In this document: one piece after another, positions 54,218 to 62,524 of the stretch
Position numbering within the stretch: the first letter of the stretch is position 1
Layout of the letters: each line of letters begins with the position of its first letter
Origin: Acidobacteriota bacterium
GTDB lineage: Bacteria; Acidobacteriota; Blastocatellia; Pyrinomonadales; Pyrinomonadaceae
DNA: 63,090 nucleotides
Assembly: GCA_020200095.1 (NCBI GenBank)
Contig: JAIVJJ010000239.1
Location: forward strand, 1 to 63,090
Direction of reading: 5' to 3'
Notes under the pieces: model-generated
What the model was told of the DNA's origin: nothing
What the model saw: the letters and a program-made list of their open reading frames with translations, nothing else
Database searches by the model: none
Position numbers and translations under genes: made by a program

Positions 54218-55162
54218 TTATAATTTAATCAGCTTCCAAAATTTCTGTTGTGTTTCCGCTTTATCGCCGAAGCCTTCAAGCCAAATAACGTCTGCTTCGC
54301 GCCGAAACCAAGTAAGCTGGCGTTTGGCGTAATTGCGCACGTCTTGCTTGGTTTGCTCAATCGCGCTTTCCAAAGTTCTCTCGCCGCGCAAGTATTCGCA
54401 GACTCGCCGATAACCGTGCGCACCGAGCGCGTTCGTGTCGTCTTCTACGCCGTGCTCGCGCAAATGTTTCACCTCTTCGACTAAACCGGTTGCAAAATGT
54501 TTTTCGGCTCGCTTGTTTATTCTTTCATATAAACTCTCACGCGGCGGATTTAAGGCGAAAATTCTTATTCGATGAGCAAATTCGGGCGCTTTGGCGCGAT
54601 TCGGTTGAATTTCGGATAAACGATTTCCAGTTTGAAAATAAACTTCGAGCGCCCGCGCCACGCGCACATAATCACGAGGAAAAAGTTTTCCGGCGGATTT
54701 TCGGTCAACTCTTTTTAAGATTTTATAAAGATGCTCCGCGCCTTTTGTTTCTTTTATTTTCTTTAACTTTACTCGTAAATGCGCGTTAGTTTTCGGACTT
54801 TCAAAAAAAGGCTCGCGTAATGCTCGTAAGTAAAAGCCCGTTCCGCCAACAAGAATCGGCACATTTCCCCTTTCTTCGATTTCTTTGATCTTTTCCGCTG
54901 CGTCACGTGCCCAATCCGCCCCCGTGTAATTTGTATTCGGCGAAACGTAATCAAATAAATGATGCGGAACGCCACGCATTTCTTCCTTTGTAACTTTCGC
55001 CGTAGCGATTTTGATTTCTTTATAAATCTGTACCGAATCACAATTGATAATCTCACCGTCGATTCGTAAAGCGAGTTCAATTCCGAGTTCGCTTTTGCCC
55101 GAAGCGGTCGGACCAACGATAGCATAGATTGGTTTTTGAAGATTTTTTACCACGGAGAACAC
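54218..55162 (-). CDS. miaA: tRNA dimethylallyltransferase
   Basis: MiaA adds an isopentenyl group to A37 of tRNAs that read U-starting codons. The 314-residue protein has the P-loop GPTASGKSELGIEL, the tRNA-contact ISCDS-type loop IINCDSVQIYKE, VPHHLFDYV, LVGGTGFYLRALR and the C-terminal KRQLTWFR. The open frame begins with GTG at 55162 inside a CTCTGTGTT-type repeat; a second GTG at 55153 would give MVKNLQKPIYAIVG and is equally likely, so the first three residues may not be real. It supplies the isoprenoid-using counterpart to the MEP genes. Confidence 0.94.
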   Translation of the reverse strand: MFSVVKNLQKPIYAIVGPTASGKSELGIELALRIDGEIINCDSVQIYKEIKIATAKVTKEEMRGVPHHLFDYVSPNTNYTGADWARDAAEKIKEIEERGNVPILVGGTGFYLRALREPFFESPKTNAHLRVKLKKIKETKGAEHLYKILKRVDRKSAGKLFPRDYVRVARALEVYFQTGNRLSEIQPNRAKAPEFAHRIRIFALNPPRESLYERINKRAEKHFATGLVEEVKHLREHGVEDDTNALGAHGYRRVCEYLRGERTLESAIEQTKQDVRNYAKRQLTWFRREADVIWLEGFGDKAETQQKFWKLIKL

Positions 55163-55220
55163 AGAGTAACACAGAGAAAATACGGGAGAAAATCAACAAA
55201 TCTCTGGGAAACTCTGTAGT
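55150..55220. repeat. ACACAGAG / CTCTG inverted repeat at miaA start
   Basis: CCACGGAGAACACAGAGTAACACAGAG on the left is partly mirrored by CTCTGGGAAACTCTGTAGTG at 55202-55220 (imperfect). It overlaps the first codons of miaA and shares words with the galT-galK spacer repeat (CTCTGTGGTG). Confidence 0.45.
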
Positions 55221-55225
55221 GAATT

Positions 55226-55321
55226 TTATTCTGAATAAATTGCCAGCCTAATCAGTGCGATTAGCATAATTAAGCAAAGCAAGATGAGCGAACCGATAAT
55301 TTGATTACGAGAGAATTTCAT
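55226..55321 (-). CDS. Small one-helix membrane protein (31 aa)
   Basis: The ORF starts with ATG at 55321, sharing one base with the stop of the SpoIID gene (TGATG), and ends with TAA at 55228-55226. The product is MKFSRNQIIGSLILLCLIML followed by IALIRLAIYSE, a short basic head and one membrane helix. The TGATG junction implies coupled translation. No family is recognised. It parallels the 39-residue protein behind cmk. Confidence 0.55.
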   Translation of the reverse strand: MKFSRNQIIGSLILLCLIMLIALIRLAIYSE

Positions 55322-57681
55322 CAATAAGCCTTTGTTAAATCAATTCCCGTGTAATAATGCTTCAAAATCGCGTCATATTTTACGCCCATTTTTGCCAAGC
55401 CATAAGCACCATATTGGCACATTCCGACGCCATGTCCCCAGCCGCGTCCCGTGAATGAATACGAAGTTGCGCGACCTGTCGAATCATATCGTTTATTAAT
55501 CACGAAAAGCTGTTCGTTCAAACGCAAAGCTGAGCGTATTTTTCCGCCTTTCAAGTGAAATATGCCGTTTGTGCCGACGATTTCCAAATCAATTGCGCGG
55601 CGTGAAAAACCTTGTCGAGCGATGCGAACATCAATCAGAGAGCCAATTCCGCGCACGTAACGCGAAAGGCGCGATTGAACGGTCGAAGGCGAGAGATTTG
55701 TATTCCAAAGCGTGAAACTCGACATTCTTTCCGCCGTCGCCGTCACCGTTGTCGGTTCAATTTCTAAATAAACGACTTCACTCAAACCGTTTGTTTGGAA
55801 ATTAACTGTTTCGCCGCCGACCAGCGCGGTTTCTTTGACTTGATAAAAATCGTCGCCGAATTTTCGCAGCAGAAAAACATCTGGTCGTACGATTAATTGT
55901 TTTTCAGTTTTTCCGACTCGCAAAACGAGTTTTCCGTTCTCACTCGATTTCGCAACGCCGCTTTGCAGCGACGGAAACCATTTCTTTTTTGTGTAAATCT
56001 GCTTGATAAGGCGCAGCATTTTCGCGCGTGAAAACGCTTTGTTCGGCTTTAAGGTTAAATCCGGGTAAAGCGAGAAAAAGGCGTCGCGGAATAAAATGGC
56101 AACGTCGGCACGGCGCGGTTGCGGAATTTCGCTTGCATCATCAAAGGTAAGTTGATAATTAATGTCGGCTTCCGACAAAAGCGTGTTGGCATAATTATCG
56201 CCGTAAATCATAGCGGACAAAATTCTGGCTAGTTCCAAAGGCTTTGCCGATTCTTTATTAATGTTTGGAAAAGGTTTTGCGAAACGAATCGCCAATTGAT
56301 TCAGCCAATTCGAAAGTTCGCTGTCGGTCGGTGGGTCTTCAAAAAAATCATCATTTAATTGTACGGTGCTGAGTTGAAAGCCGTTGACAGCTAAAAGCGA
56401 CATCAAGCGCACAAGTTCAAGATTTTTCTCGTCGCGCATTTTCGCTGAAAGGCGCACGGTTTTTATCAAAAAAGGTTCAAAATATTTATGACCTTCGAGC
56501 GAACACTCTACACCACGCAAGTAAGGCTCGTTAACGTCGAAGATGTTTTCGGAATTCTCTGTTCTTCCACCACAAGTAGAAGTATAATAAGCAGTTATTG
56601 GCTTACCTTTGTAAGTTGCGACCACACCGCGTGTTTCCAAAACAGCTTGCGTTCCCATTTTGCTTTCCGAAGAATGACCTTTATAAACCTGCGAGCGAAT
56701 CGTTGGAAGCAGGTCGAAACCTTGCTTACCGAATTGTCCGATGTTGGCAATGGCGTAAGTTCTGGCGGCGACAGCTTGTGCTTTCTGCGCTTCGATTGCA
56801 GGCAGAGAAAGCTCATTCGGTACAACACCGAGCAGATAATCTTCCAGCGAGACGGCGTTGACAACCGTCAAACTTCCGCGCGAATTAACGAAAACCTCAA
56901 TTTTTCCGCGATACGCTTTCCCGTTAAAACGCACGGGAATGGCGCGTTCATTGATTGAGCCGAAAGCCACAGATTTGAGTGAAGAAAATTTCGCCGTATC
57001 GCTTGCGCCATTAACAATTACTTCGCGCAGATTCGGATTGATTGCAGCATTGGTTGAATTACTTGAAACAATCGGTCTAACATTGTTCGGGTCGGAATTG
57101 CTTGTAGATGTTGAAATTATACTTCTGACTTCGGATTTTGAATTTTTGGCAATTTCACCGGAGAGTTTTACGGCTTCTTCTGATAGCTGCGTAAACTTTT
57201 CCGTTATGATTTCTACCGTTCCGAAACCTTTTTCGCCCAATACAGCCTTAAACTCGTTGGCTTCTTCAATGGTTTCTTTTTTATCGCCGATTCTTACACG
57301 CCAAACGTTTGTTTTCGCGTCCAGCAAAACAAACGTTTTTTCGCCGGTTGCTTCACGCGCGTCCTTTGCTACATCGTCGGCTTCCGGGCGCGTTGCAATA
57401 TTCGGAATTTCAAAATAATAAATCTCGAAAACGGGCGGACGATACGAACGCGCCGAAACGCTTATTTTATTGGTGGATAAAAATTTTTGCGGTTCGTCGG
57501 GACTCACCGCGACCAGTGACGAGTCGGTAGTTGTTATTGAAACGCTTCGAGCGTTAGTTGCTAAACCGATTCGAATTACCGGTTCAGAGGCAAGATGAAA
57601 ATATCCTGTTTCAGCGGCTAAAATGTTTGAGAAAGAAAAAATAAAAACGATTGAAAATAATAAAAAATTGCGTAATTTCAT
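55321..57681 (-). CDS. SpoIID/LytB-domain protein
   Basis: I chose ATG at 57681 (MKLRNFLLFSIVFIFSFS), where a signal peptide begins; the frame is open for 13 codons more. The 786-residue protein has a SPOR-like region (about 80-190) and the SpoIID domain with LSLPAIEAQKAQAVAARTYAIANIG and TCGGRTENSENIFD. A long insertion follows, and the C-terminal part of SpoIID reads GRGWGHGVGMCQYGAYGLA. SpoIID-type enzymes are lytic transglycosylases acting on peptidoglycan; LytB is an amidase enhancer. Non-sporulating diderms use them in cell-wall remodelling. Confidence 0.88.
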   Translation of the reverse strand: MKLRNFLLFSIVFIFSFSNILAAETGYFHLASEPVIRIGLATNARSVSITTTDSSLVAVSPDEPQKFLSTNKISVSARSYRPPVFEIYYFEIPNIATRPEADDVAKDAREATGEKTFVLLDAKTNVWRVRIGDKKETIEEANEFKAVLGEKGFGTVEIITEKFTQLSEEAVKLSGEIAKNSKSEVRSIISTSTSNSDPNNVRPIVSSNSTNAAINPNLREVIVNGASDTAKFSSLKSVAFGSINERAIPVRFNGKAYRGKIEVFVNSRGSLTVVNAVSLEDYLLGVVPNELSLPAIEAQKAQAVAARTYAIANIGQFGKQGFDLLPTIRSQVYKGHSSESKMGTQAVLETRGVVATYKGKPITAYYTSTCGGRTENSENIFDVNEPYLRGVECSLEGHKYFEPFLIKTVRLSAKMRDEKNLELVRLMSLLAVNGFQLSTVQLNDDFFEDPPTDSELSNWLNQLAIRFAKPFPNINKESAKPLELARILSAMIYGDNYANTLLSEADINYQLTFDDASEIPQPRRADVAILFRDAFFSLYPDLTLKPNKAFSRAKMLRLIKQIYTKKKWFPSLQSGVAKSSENGKLVLRVGKTEKQLIVRPDVFLLRKFGDDFYQVKETALVGGETVNFQTNGLSEVVYLEIEPTTVTATAERMSSFTLWNTNLSPSTVQSRLSRYVRGIGSLIDVRIARQGFSRRAIDLEIVGTNGIFHLKGGKIRSALRLNEQLFVINKRYDSTGRATSYSFTGRGWGHGVGMCQYGAYGLAKMGVKYDAILKHYYTGIDLTKAY

Positions 57682-57851
57682 AGCTGGAATGATAACAAAG
57701 AAGGTTTCCGTCTGCGACAAAAACTAAGATGTTTTATAATTTGAATAAAGATGCTCGACCGGCAACAATCAAACGCGCTTGCGTCACCAAGAAAGAATTG
57801 TTGAAGGATTTATTCTTGCACAACCTCTATAAACTAATTAACAATAATGAG

Positions 57852-59231
57852 TTATCTGGCAACCGCTTGCGGGCTAAAAATAAGGCGATGCCAGCGCAAA
57901 TAACTGCGTGCGCTGTCGGCTTCGTTTTTCATCAATTTAATATAGCCGGTTTGCACGTATAGCATTTTGTCTTCCGTCCACTCGAGCTTGATTATCGGAT
58001 TGAACGAAACGAGCGTGTTTTCATCAGGCAGCGTACCGGCGGGGAGATTTGGCGTTTGATTCGGCGTTTGATTTGCGTTTGTGATTGTACTTGTTTGCGC
58101 GTTAATGTTTGAGTTCACTTCTCCGCCTTGTTCTTTTCGTTGCAGTTCTTCATCAAACGCTTGTGAAGAGACAAGTAATTGGTTACGAAGCGGAATCGCG
58201 GCTTGCGTTGGCGCGTCGCCAATCGCGTCATAAATTCTCACTTGCCTTTCAAAAGCAACAGCAACTTTTGCTGAATCAGGCGACCAGACCGGCTGCACCG
58301 AAGTTAAATTATCGTCAAGACGACGTTCACGTCCGTTTTTTTCGACTAGGCGCGGTCTGCCCATCGGTGTGAATTGTTCGGTTTTGCCTTCGGCTTGATA
58401 TTGCAAATAATTCCACTCCTGATAAGTTGCGGCAAGCGCGACTAAAGCGGAACTATCAGGTGACCAAATATAATAAAAATATATCAAACCTTCATTTTGT
58501 GTGATTGGTTTTACATCGCCACCGTTTGAGTCGCAGATATAAATCTGCTCGGTGCGAAAAGTTAGAACCATCTTTGGCTGCTCAACTTGCGGCGTCGGTG
58601 TAGCGGGTGGATTGACATTAGCGTTTTCGGCATTCGCATCTGTATTATTTGTGTTTTGAGTATTTGAATTCGCATCTGTGCCCACATTGGCTTCGTTGTT
58701 AGGCGAACTGTTTGCCTGATTTGCAGTTTGATTTGAAGCGTTCTCGGGCGTCGCGGAGTTTGTTTGTCCGCTACGCACCATTGCGACAAAAGCCACTGCG
58801 CTCGAATCGGGCGACCAGACAATTGTGTCTTGAAAATGCACAGCCATTCCGTCGTGCGTGATTTTTCGCAGAAGTTTGCCGTCAGCCGCATACATATCGA
58901 GGCGAAATTCAGAAGGCAAATCTCCGACTCGGTGATAAATGGCTAAAACTTTTTGTTTGTCAGGCGAGGAAACAGTTTTATCGAGCAATTCCTGCGTGCG
59001 GTTTTGGTCAAAATCCGCTTGCACGGCGGCGTTTCTTTCTTCTGTTTGGACAGTTTCATTTACCGGAGGCGCAGGAACATCGGTTTCAAAACGAAAGTTC
59101 AATTTCAAAGCAGGAACATCGCGTAATGAAGCGGGCGCAACAGTCGGCGTTTCAAAAATATTTCTTTGACAACCAAATGTTACCAGCAGAGGCGTAAGTA
59201 AAAGAAATCTTACAAAGTTTCGCTTAAACAT
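57852..59231 (-). CDS. Lipoprotein with TolB-like propeller repeats
   Basis: The 459-residue protein has a lipobox VTFGC, predicting Cys21 lipidation. A linker follows, then PD40/TolB-type blades with the recurrent VWSPDSSAVAF, IWSPDSSALVAL and VWSPDSAKVAVAF. A long Asn/Ala/Thr/Pro-rich linker separates the first blade from the others (about residues 160-215) and a second lies near 385-410. It is probably anchored to a membrane as a surface sensor or scaffold. The function is unknown. Confidence 0.82.
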   Translation of the reverse strand: MFKRNFVRFLLLTPLLVTFGCQRNIFETPTVAPASLRDVPALKLNFRFETDVPAPPVNETVQTEERNAAVQADFDQNRTQELLDKTVSSPDKQKVLAIYHRVGDLPSEFRLDMYAADGKLLRKITHDGMAVHFQDTIVWSPDSSAVAFVAMVRSGQTNSATPENASNQTANQANSSPNNEANVGTDANSNTQNTNNTDANAENANVNPPATPTPQVEQPKMVLTFRTEQIYICDSNGGDVKPITQNEGLIYFYYIWSPDSSALVALAATYQEWNYLQYQAEGKTEQFTPMGRPRLVEKNGRERRLDDNLTSVQPVWSPDSAKVAVAFERQVRIYDAIGDAPTQAAIPLRNQLLVSSQAFDEELQRKEQGGEVNSNINAQTSTITNANQTPNQTPNLPAGTLPDENTLVSFNPIIKLEWTEDKMLYVQTGYIKLMKNEADSARSYLRWHRLIFSPQAVAR

Positions 59232-59251
59232 AATTTATCAAAAATAAAACT

Positions 59252-59315
59252 AAAAGGTGAAAATGTGAATAAGTGAAAAAGAAACTTGAGCTACAAGAAA
59301 AACTTTCACCTTTTT
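59252..59315. repeat. AAAAGGTGAAA word repeat between two convergently read ends
   Basis: AAAAGGTGAAAATGTGAATA and AAGTGAAAAAG on the left are matched in inverted form by CTTTCACCTTTTT (59303-59315). The repeat lies between the propeller lipoprotein start and the M61 peptidase end and resembles the repeat at 10852-10912. Confidence 0.5.
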
Positions 59316-59322
59316 ATCCTTT

Positions 59323-61251
59323 TCAAATTTCTTTTCCTTTGCGTCGGCTGCGTTTTCCCGACTTTACCTTAAAATTTTCTCTCATCGAAAAAACTAAAAA
59401 ATTTACTTTAACGGCGCGTTTAAGTATTTCGGACGGATTTTCTACCGGCACGATTTTATAATCTTGTTTCGCTTGTCCGCCGAGCGTAACTTCGATGTCG
59501 CGCAAGGTGTCAAAGCGGAAAACGGTTAATTTTATTTTATCGCCGGGTTTCTTCTCGCTGATGTAGCTTGTCAAAAATGTTTGACTTGCGCGGTTTCCGT
59601 CAATCGCAACAATCTGGTCATTAGCGTTCAAACCGAATTGATAAGCGGGCGTGTCCGAAGGAAGAGCGCGAACCATTAATTTATCTCCGTCCTGCGCGAG
59701 ACTTCCGCCGAGAAACGCTTGTTTCTTCGCACTGCTGTCAAGATTTATTCGCAAACCGACGCCGTTTAAGATTCGGTTGTAATCAATATCTTCAGTTCCG
59801 CGCACGTATTTACGGAAAAAATCGTCGAGACTTCTGCCAGCCATCCTTTCCGCCGTTCTTTGAAAATCTTCTGGCGTGTAATTGCGATTCTTTTTGTAAA
59901 ACTCGTTGTAAAGATAACGCATTACATCGTCCATAGATTTCGCGCCTTTCGAAGCGGCGCGAATTTCAGTGTCGAGCAAAAAGTTGACGAGTTCGCCTTT
60001 GTCGTAATAGGAAATTTGATTGTTAACCGAGTTTTCATCTTGGCGGTAATACTTAATCCAAGCGTCAAAACTCGCATTTTCGAGGCTGGTTTCAAATCGT
60101 CCGGGGCGATTTTGCAATGCTTGAATGAGCGCGGTTTTACTATCTAAAACGTCTTTATCGCTGATTAAACCGGCGCGGCGCATCAAAACGCCTTCGTAAT
60201 AAGCCGTTCCGCCTTCGGCAACCCAAAGAAGTTTTGTGTAATTTTCGTTTTCGTAATCAAACGGTCCGAGCGCGTCAGGGCGAATTCGTTTGACGTTCCA
60301 CAAGTGAAAATACTCGTGCGCGACTAAATTTAAAAAACCTCTATAACTCGCTTCGGGTTTAAAACCAAACCGATTCCATTGCAGCGCGGTTGAATTAAGA
60401 TGTTCGAGACCGCCGCCGCCGCGTAAATTTACGATAAAAAGATAATCTTTGTAGGGAATTTCTCCGAAAATCTCGACGCCCTGCGCGACAATTTTTTCGA
60501 TGTCTTTGGCGGTTTTTTCCAAATCGTAGTTTCCTTGACCTTCAAAAACGATGCGGTGTGGAACGCCACGAAAATCGAAAGTCGTTTCTATGAAATTGCC
60601 GACTTCAAATGGCGAATCATACAAAACGTCAAAGTTTTCAGCGCGAAATGTATTAATTTGATTTGCGACTTTTGGCAAACCCGTTGCGACTTTCCAATTT
60701 CCGTAGGGAACAACTCTTACCGTCGAAGGCAGATTTAATCCGTCTTTCGGAAACATCAAAAGCGCAGCGTTGTTGAAAAAAGCGTGATCTGAATTTAATT
60801 CATTTGTGCGAACCGTTAATTCGTTAGCGTAAACATTGTATCGGGCGACAATCTCCTTTGCCCCTTTAGTATCAACCTGCCAGGTGTTTTTGTTAATCTT
60901 TCGCCATTCAAGATTTTTACCGCTCGCATCTTTGGCGGAGAAATCTTCGACGTGCCGCGCGTATTCACGAATCAAATAACTTCCCGGCGTCCAAACCGGC
61001 ATTTTCAGTTCGGCTTTATCGGATATGTTCGCGGGGCGGTAACGCATTTCGACTTCCAAAAGATGTGTCCAAGGCTTCGACATCGAAATTGTATAGCTGA
61101 TGTCGGTCGAAGCGACCGGTTTTGTTTCGACAACCGGTGCCGGTTTTTTTGCTGTCGTCTTTTTTCGTTGGGCAGGCGTTTCTTGATACATAGAAAAAAT
61201 AAGGGCAAAAATTAAGATTGATAAGATTTTTAGATTCGTTGTTTTTTGCAT
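59323..61251 (-). CDS. M61-family glycyl aminopeptidase with PDZ domain
   Basis: I chose ATG at 61251 over a TTG six codons earlier. The 642-residue protein has a signal peptide ending near ETPAQ, a Lys/Pro-rich linker and an N-terminal beta-domain with PVWTPGSYLIREYARH. The gluzincin site VAHEYFHLWNVKRIRP (His312, Glu313, His316) follows with WVAEGGTAYYEG downstream, and a C-terminal PDZ domain holds AYQFGLNANDQIVAIDG. M61 enzymes are periplasmic aminopeptidases. The gene is complete. Confidence 0.92.
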   Translation of the reverse strand: MQKTTNLKILSILIFALIFSMYQETPAQRKKTTAKKPAPVVETKPVASTDISYTISMSKPWTHLLEVEMRYRPANISDKAELKMPVWTPGSYLIREYARHVEDFSAKDASGKNLEWRKINKNTWQVDTKGAKEIVARYNVYANELTVRTNELNSDHAFFNNAALLMFPKDGLNLPSTVRVVPYGNWKVATGLPKVANQINTFRAENFDVLYDSPFEVGNFIETTFDFRGVPHRIVFEGQGNYDLEKTAKDIEKIVAQGVEIFGEIPYKDYLFIVNLRGGGGLEHLNSTALQWNRFGFKPEASYRGFLNLVAHEYFHLWNVKRIRPDALGPFDYENENYTKLLWVAEGGTAYYEGVLMRRAGLISDKDVLDSKTALIQALQNRPGRFETSLENASFDAWIKYYRQDENSVNNQISYYDKGELVNFLLDTEIRAASKGAKSMDDVMRYLYNEFYKKNRNYTPEDFQRTAERMAGRSLDDFFRKYVRGTEDIDYNRILNGVGLRINLDSSAKKQAFLGGSLAQDGDKLMVRALPSDTPAYQFGLNANDQIVAIDGNRASQTFLTSYISEKKPGDKIKLTVFRFDTLRDIEVTLGGQAKQDYKIVPVENPSEILKRAVKVNFLVFSMRENFKVKSGKRSRRKGKEI

Positions 61252-61416
61252 TACTTTTACAAACTCCAAATTAATGTAAGGAAAATTAAATTTTACACGA
61301 AAAAAGTAAAATTGCGTTAGTCAGACGTTAAAGTCAATCTTGATAATAATTAAACAGATTAAAAAAGTAAAAAATGATGGCGCGATAAAATTGGAAGTTG
61401 GAAGCGTTTTATTCGT

Positions 61417-61785
61417 TTACGATGAAAACAACTTAACTTCTTCATCGTCGTGCGGCAGTTTAATCAAACGCTCAAATCTAAAATTAATTTTTTCAAGCAA
61501 TTTACTGGAACTTTCGTTATCCTGCGAGGCGATGGCGAGAATGCGTTTCAAACCTAAAAAGTCTCTGCCATATTTCATCACGGCTTCTGCACTTTCGACG
61601 GCATAACCTTTCTTCTCAAACTGCGGCAGAAAAGCGAAACCGATATCCGCGTCGGGCAATGAATCTCGTTTGACGAAGCCGCAAATTCCAATCGGCGTTT
61701 GACCCGCTTTTAACTCAACCGCCCACATTCCAAAGCCAAATTGTTTATAGGTTTCCGTAAAACGGCTCTCGATATAATCAAATAA
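61417..61785 (-). pseudogene. GNAT acetyltransferase lacking its N-terminus
   Basis: The open frame from 61785 reads LFDYIESRFTETYKQFGFGM then WAVELKAGQTPIGICGFVKR, DIGFAFLPQFEKKGYAVESAEAVMKYG and NESSSKLLEKINFRFERLI. This is the RimJ/RimL-type GNAT pattern with acetyl-CoA-binding loop QFEKKGYA. The usual first 60 or so residues (ETERLxLRP.. region) are missing, and a TGA lies directly upstream. The upstream gene (HEPN-like) runs into it out of frame, so a deletion joined two genes here. Confidence 0.75.
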
Positions 61786-62522
61786 TCAATGAAATAGTCA
61801 ATAATTTCTGTGGTTGATTCTACTAATAAGAAAAATGCTGTTTTAACAAACGCTATCAACTCATCAATTGTAAGTTCGGCTTCGTCACCTCGACCGAAAG
61901 TAACTCCTATTGAATCCGATGTAACTATTAGTCTATTCTTTCGTTCATAGTTAATTCCAAGACCTTTTATAATTGGCGGTTTGTTATGAACCCATCTGTT
62001 TCTGTAGTTCATTGTTTTAATCCAATCATCTGATTCAACCAATTTACAAATTGGATTTGCTATTGGATGAATCGGTGAAGTATTTCTCAAACTCTTTCCA
62101 ATATTGGTCAATTTATCGCTTTGCATATTTTTTCTAAAATCTTTTAAGTCTTGTTTACTAAATCCAAGAATATTTATAATTGCTTCAGTTAAATGTTCTT
62201 TGACAGCAAACATTCGTAAAGCGGTATCATCTGCATAAAATTTCCCAAAGAATATAGCGTATCTTTCATTTGGTGGTTTACATTTTTCTCTATACCACAC
62301 AATTTGCATGAGAGATTCAAGTAAGGCATATCTTACTTCTTCAAGTGATGAAGTAGCATCTTGAAGGCAAACAGCGGCAATAGGTATTTTGCTTTCGGGA
62401 GGAAATCTTATTGAGATGATATCAGGTGAAAAATTTAATGTTGCAATTTGGATATCATGTACTGAAGGCAAACTTTCTTCGATCTTCAAAGCCGTTTCTC
62501 TATCAAGTTTGCCTCTACTCAT
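61710..62522 (-). CDS. HEPN-like protein, C-terminus replaced by out-of-frame GNAT DNA
   Basis: The 270-residue ORF is AT-rich and helical, with the motif RNRWVH (Arg174, His179), which fits the R-x4-H signature of HEPN ribonucleases. Residues up to about 248 (TEIIDYFIDYLI) look genuine; the last 22 are GNAT DNA read in the wrong frame, so the true C-terminus is lost. The ATG abuts the end of an IS5-type element, so the 5' part may also be cut. I know no exact family; HEPN proteins are often toxins or defence effectors, but this is inference. Confidence 0.5.
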   Translation of the reverse strand: MSRGKLDRETALKIEESLPSVHDIQIATLNFSPDIISIRFPPESKIPIAAVCLQDATSSLEEVRYALLESLMQIVWYREKCKPPNERYAIFFGKFYADDTALRMFAVKEHLTEAIINILGFSKQDLKDFRKNMQSDKLTNIGKSLRNTSPIHPIANPICKLVESDDWIKTMNYRNRWVHNKPPIIKGLGINYERKNRLIVTSDSIGVTFGRGDEAELTIDELIAFVKTAFFLLVESTTEIIDYFIDYLIISRAVLRKPINNLALECGRLS

Positions 62523-62524
62523 TA

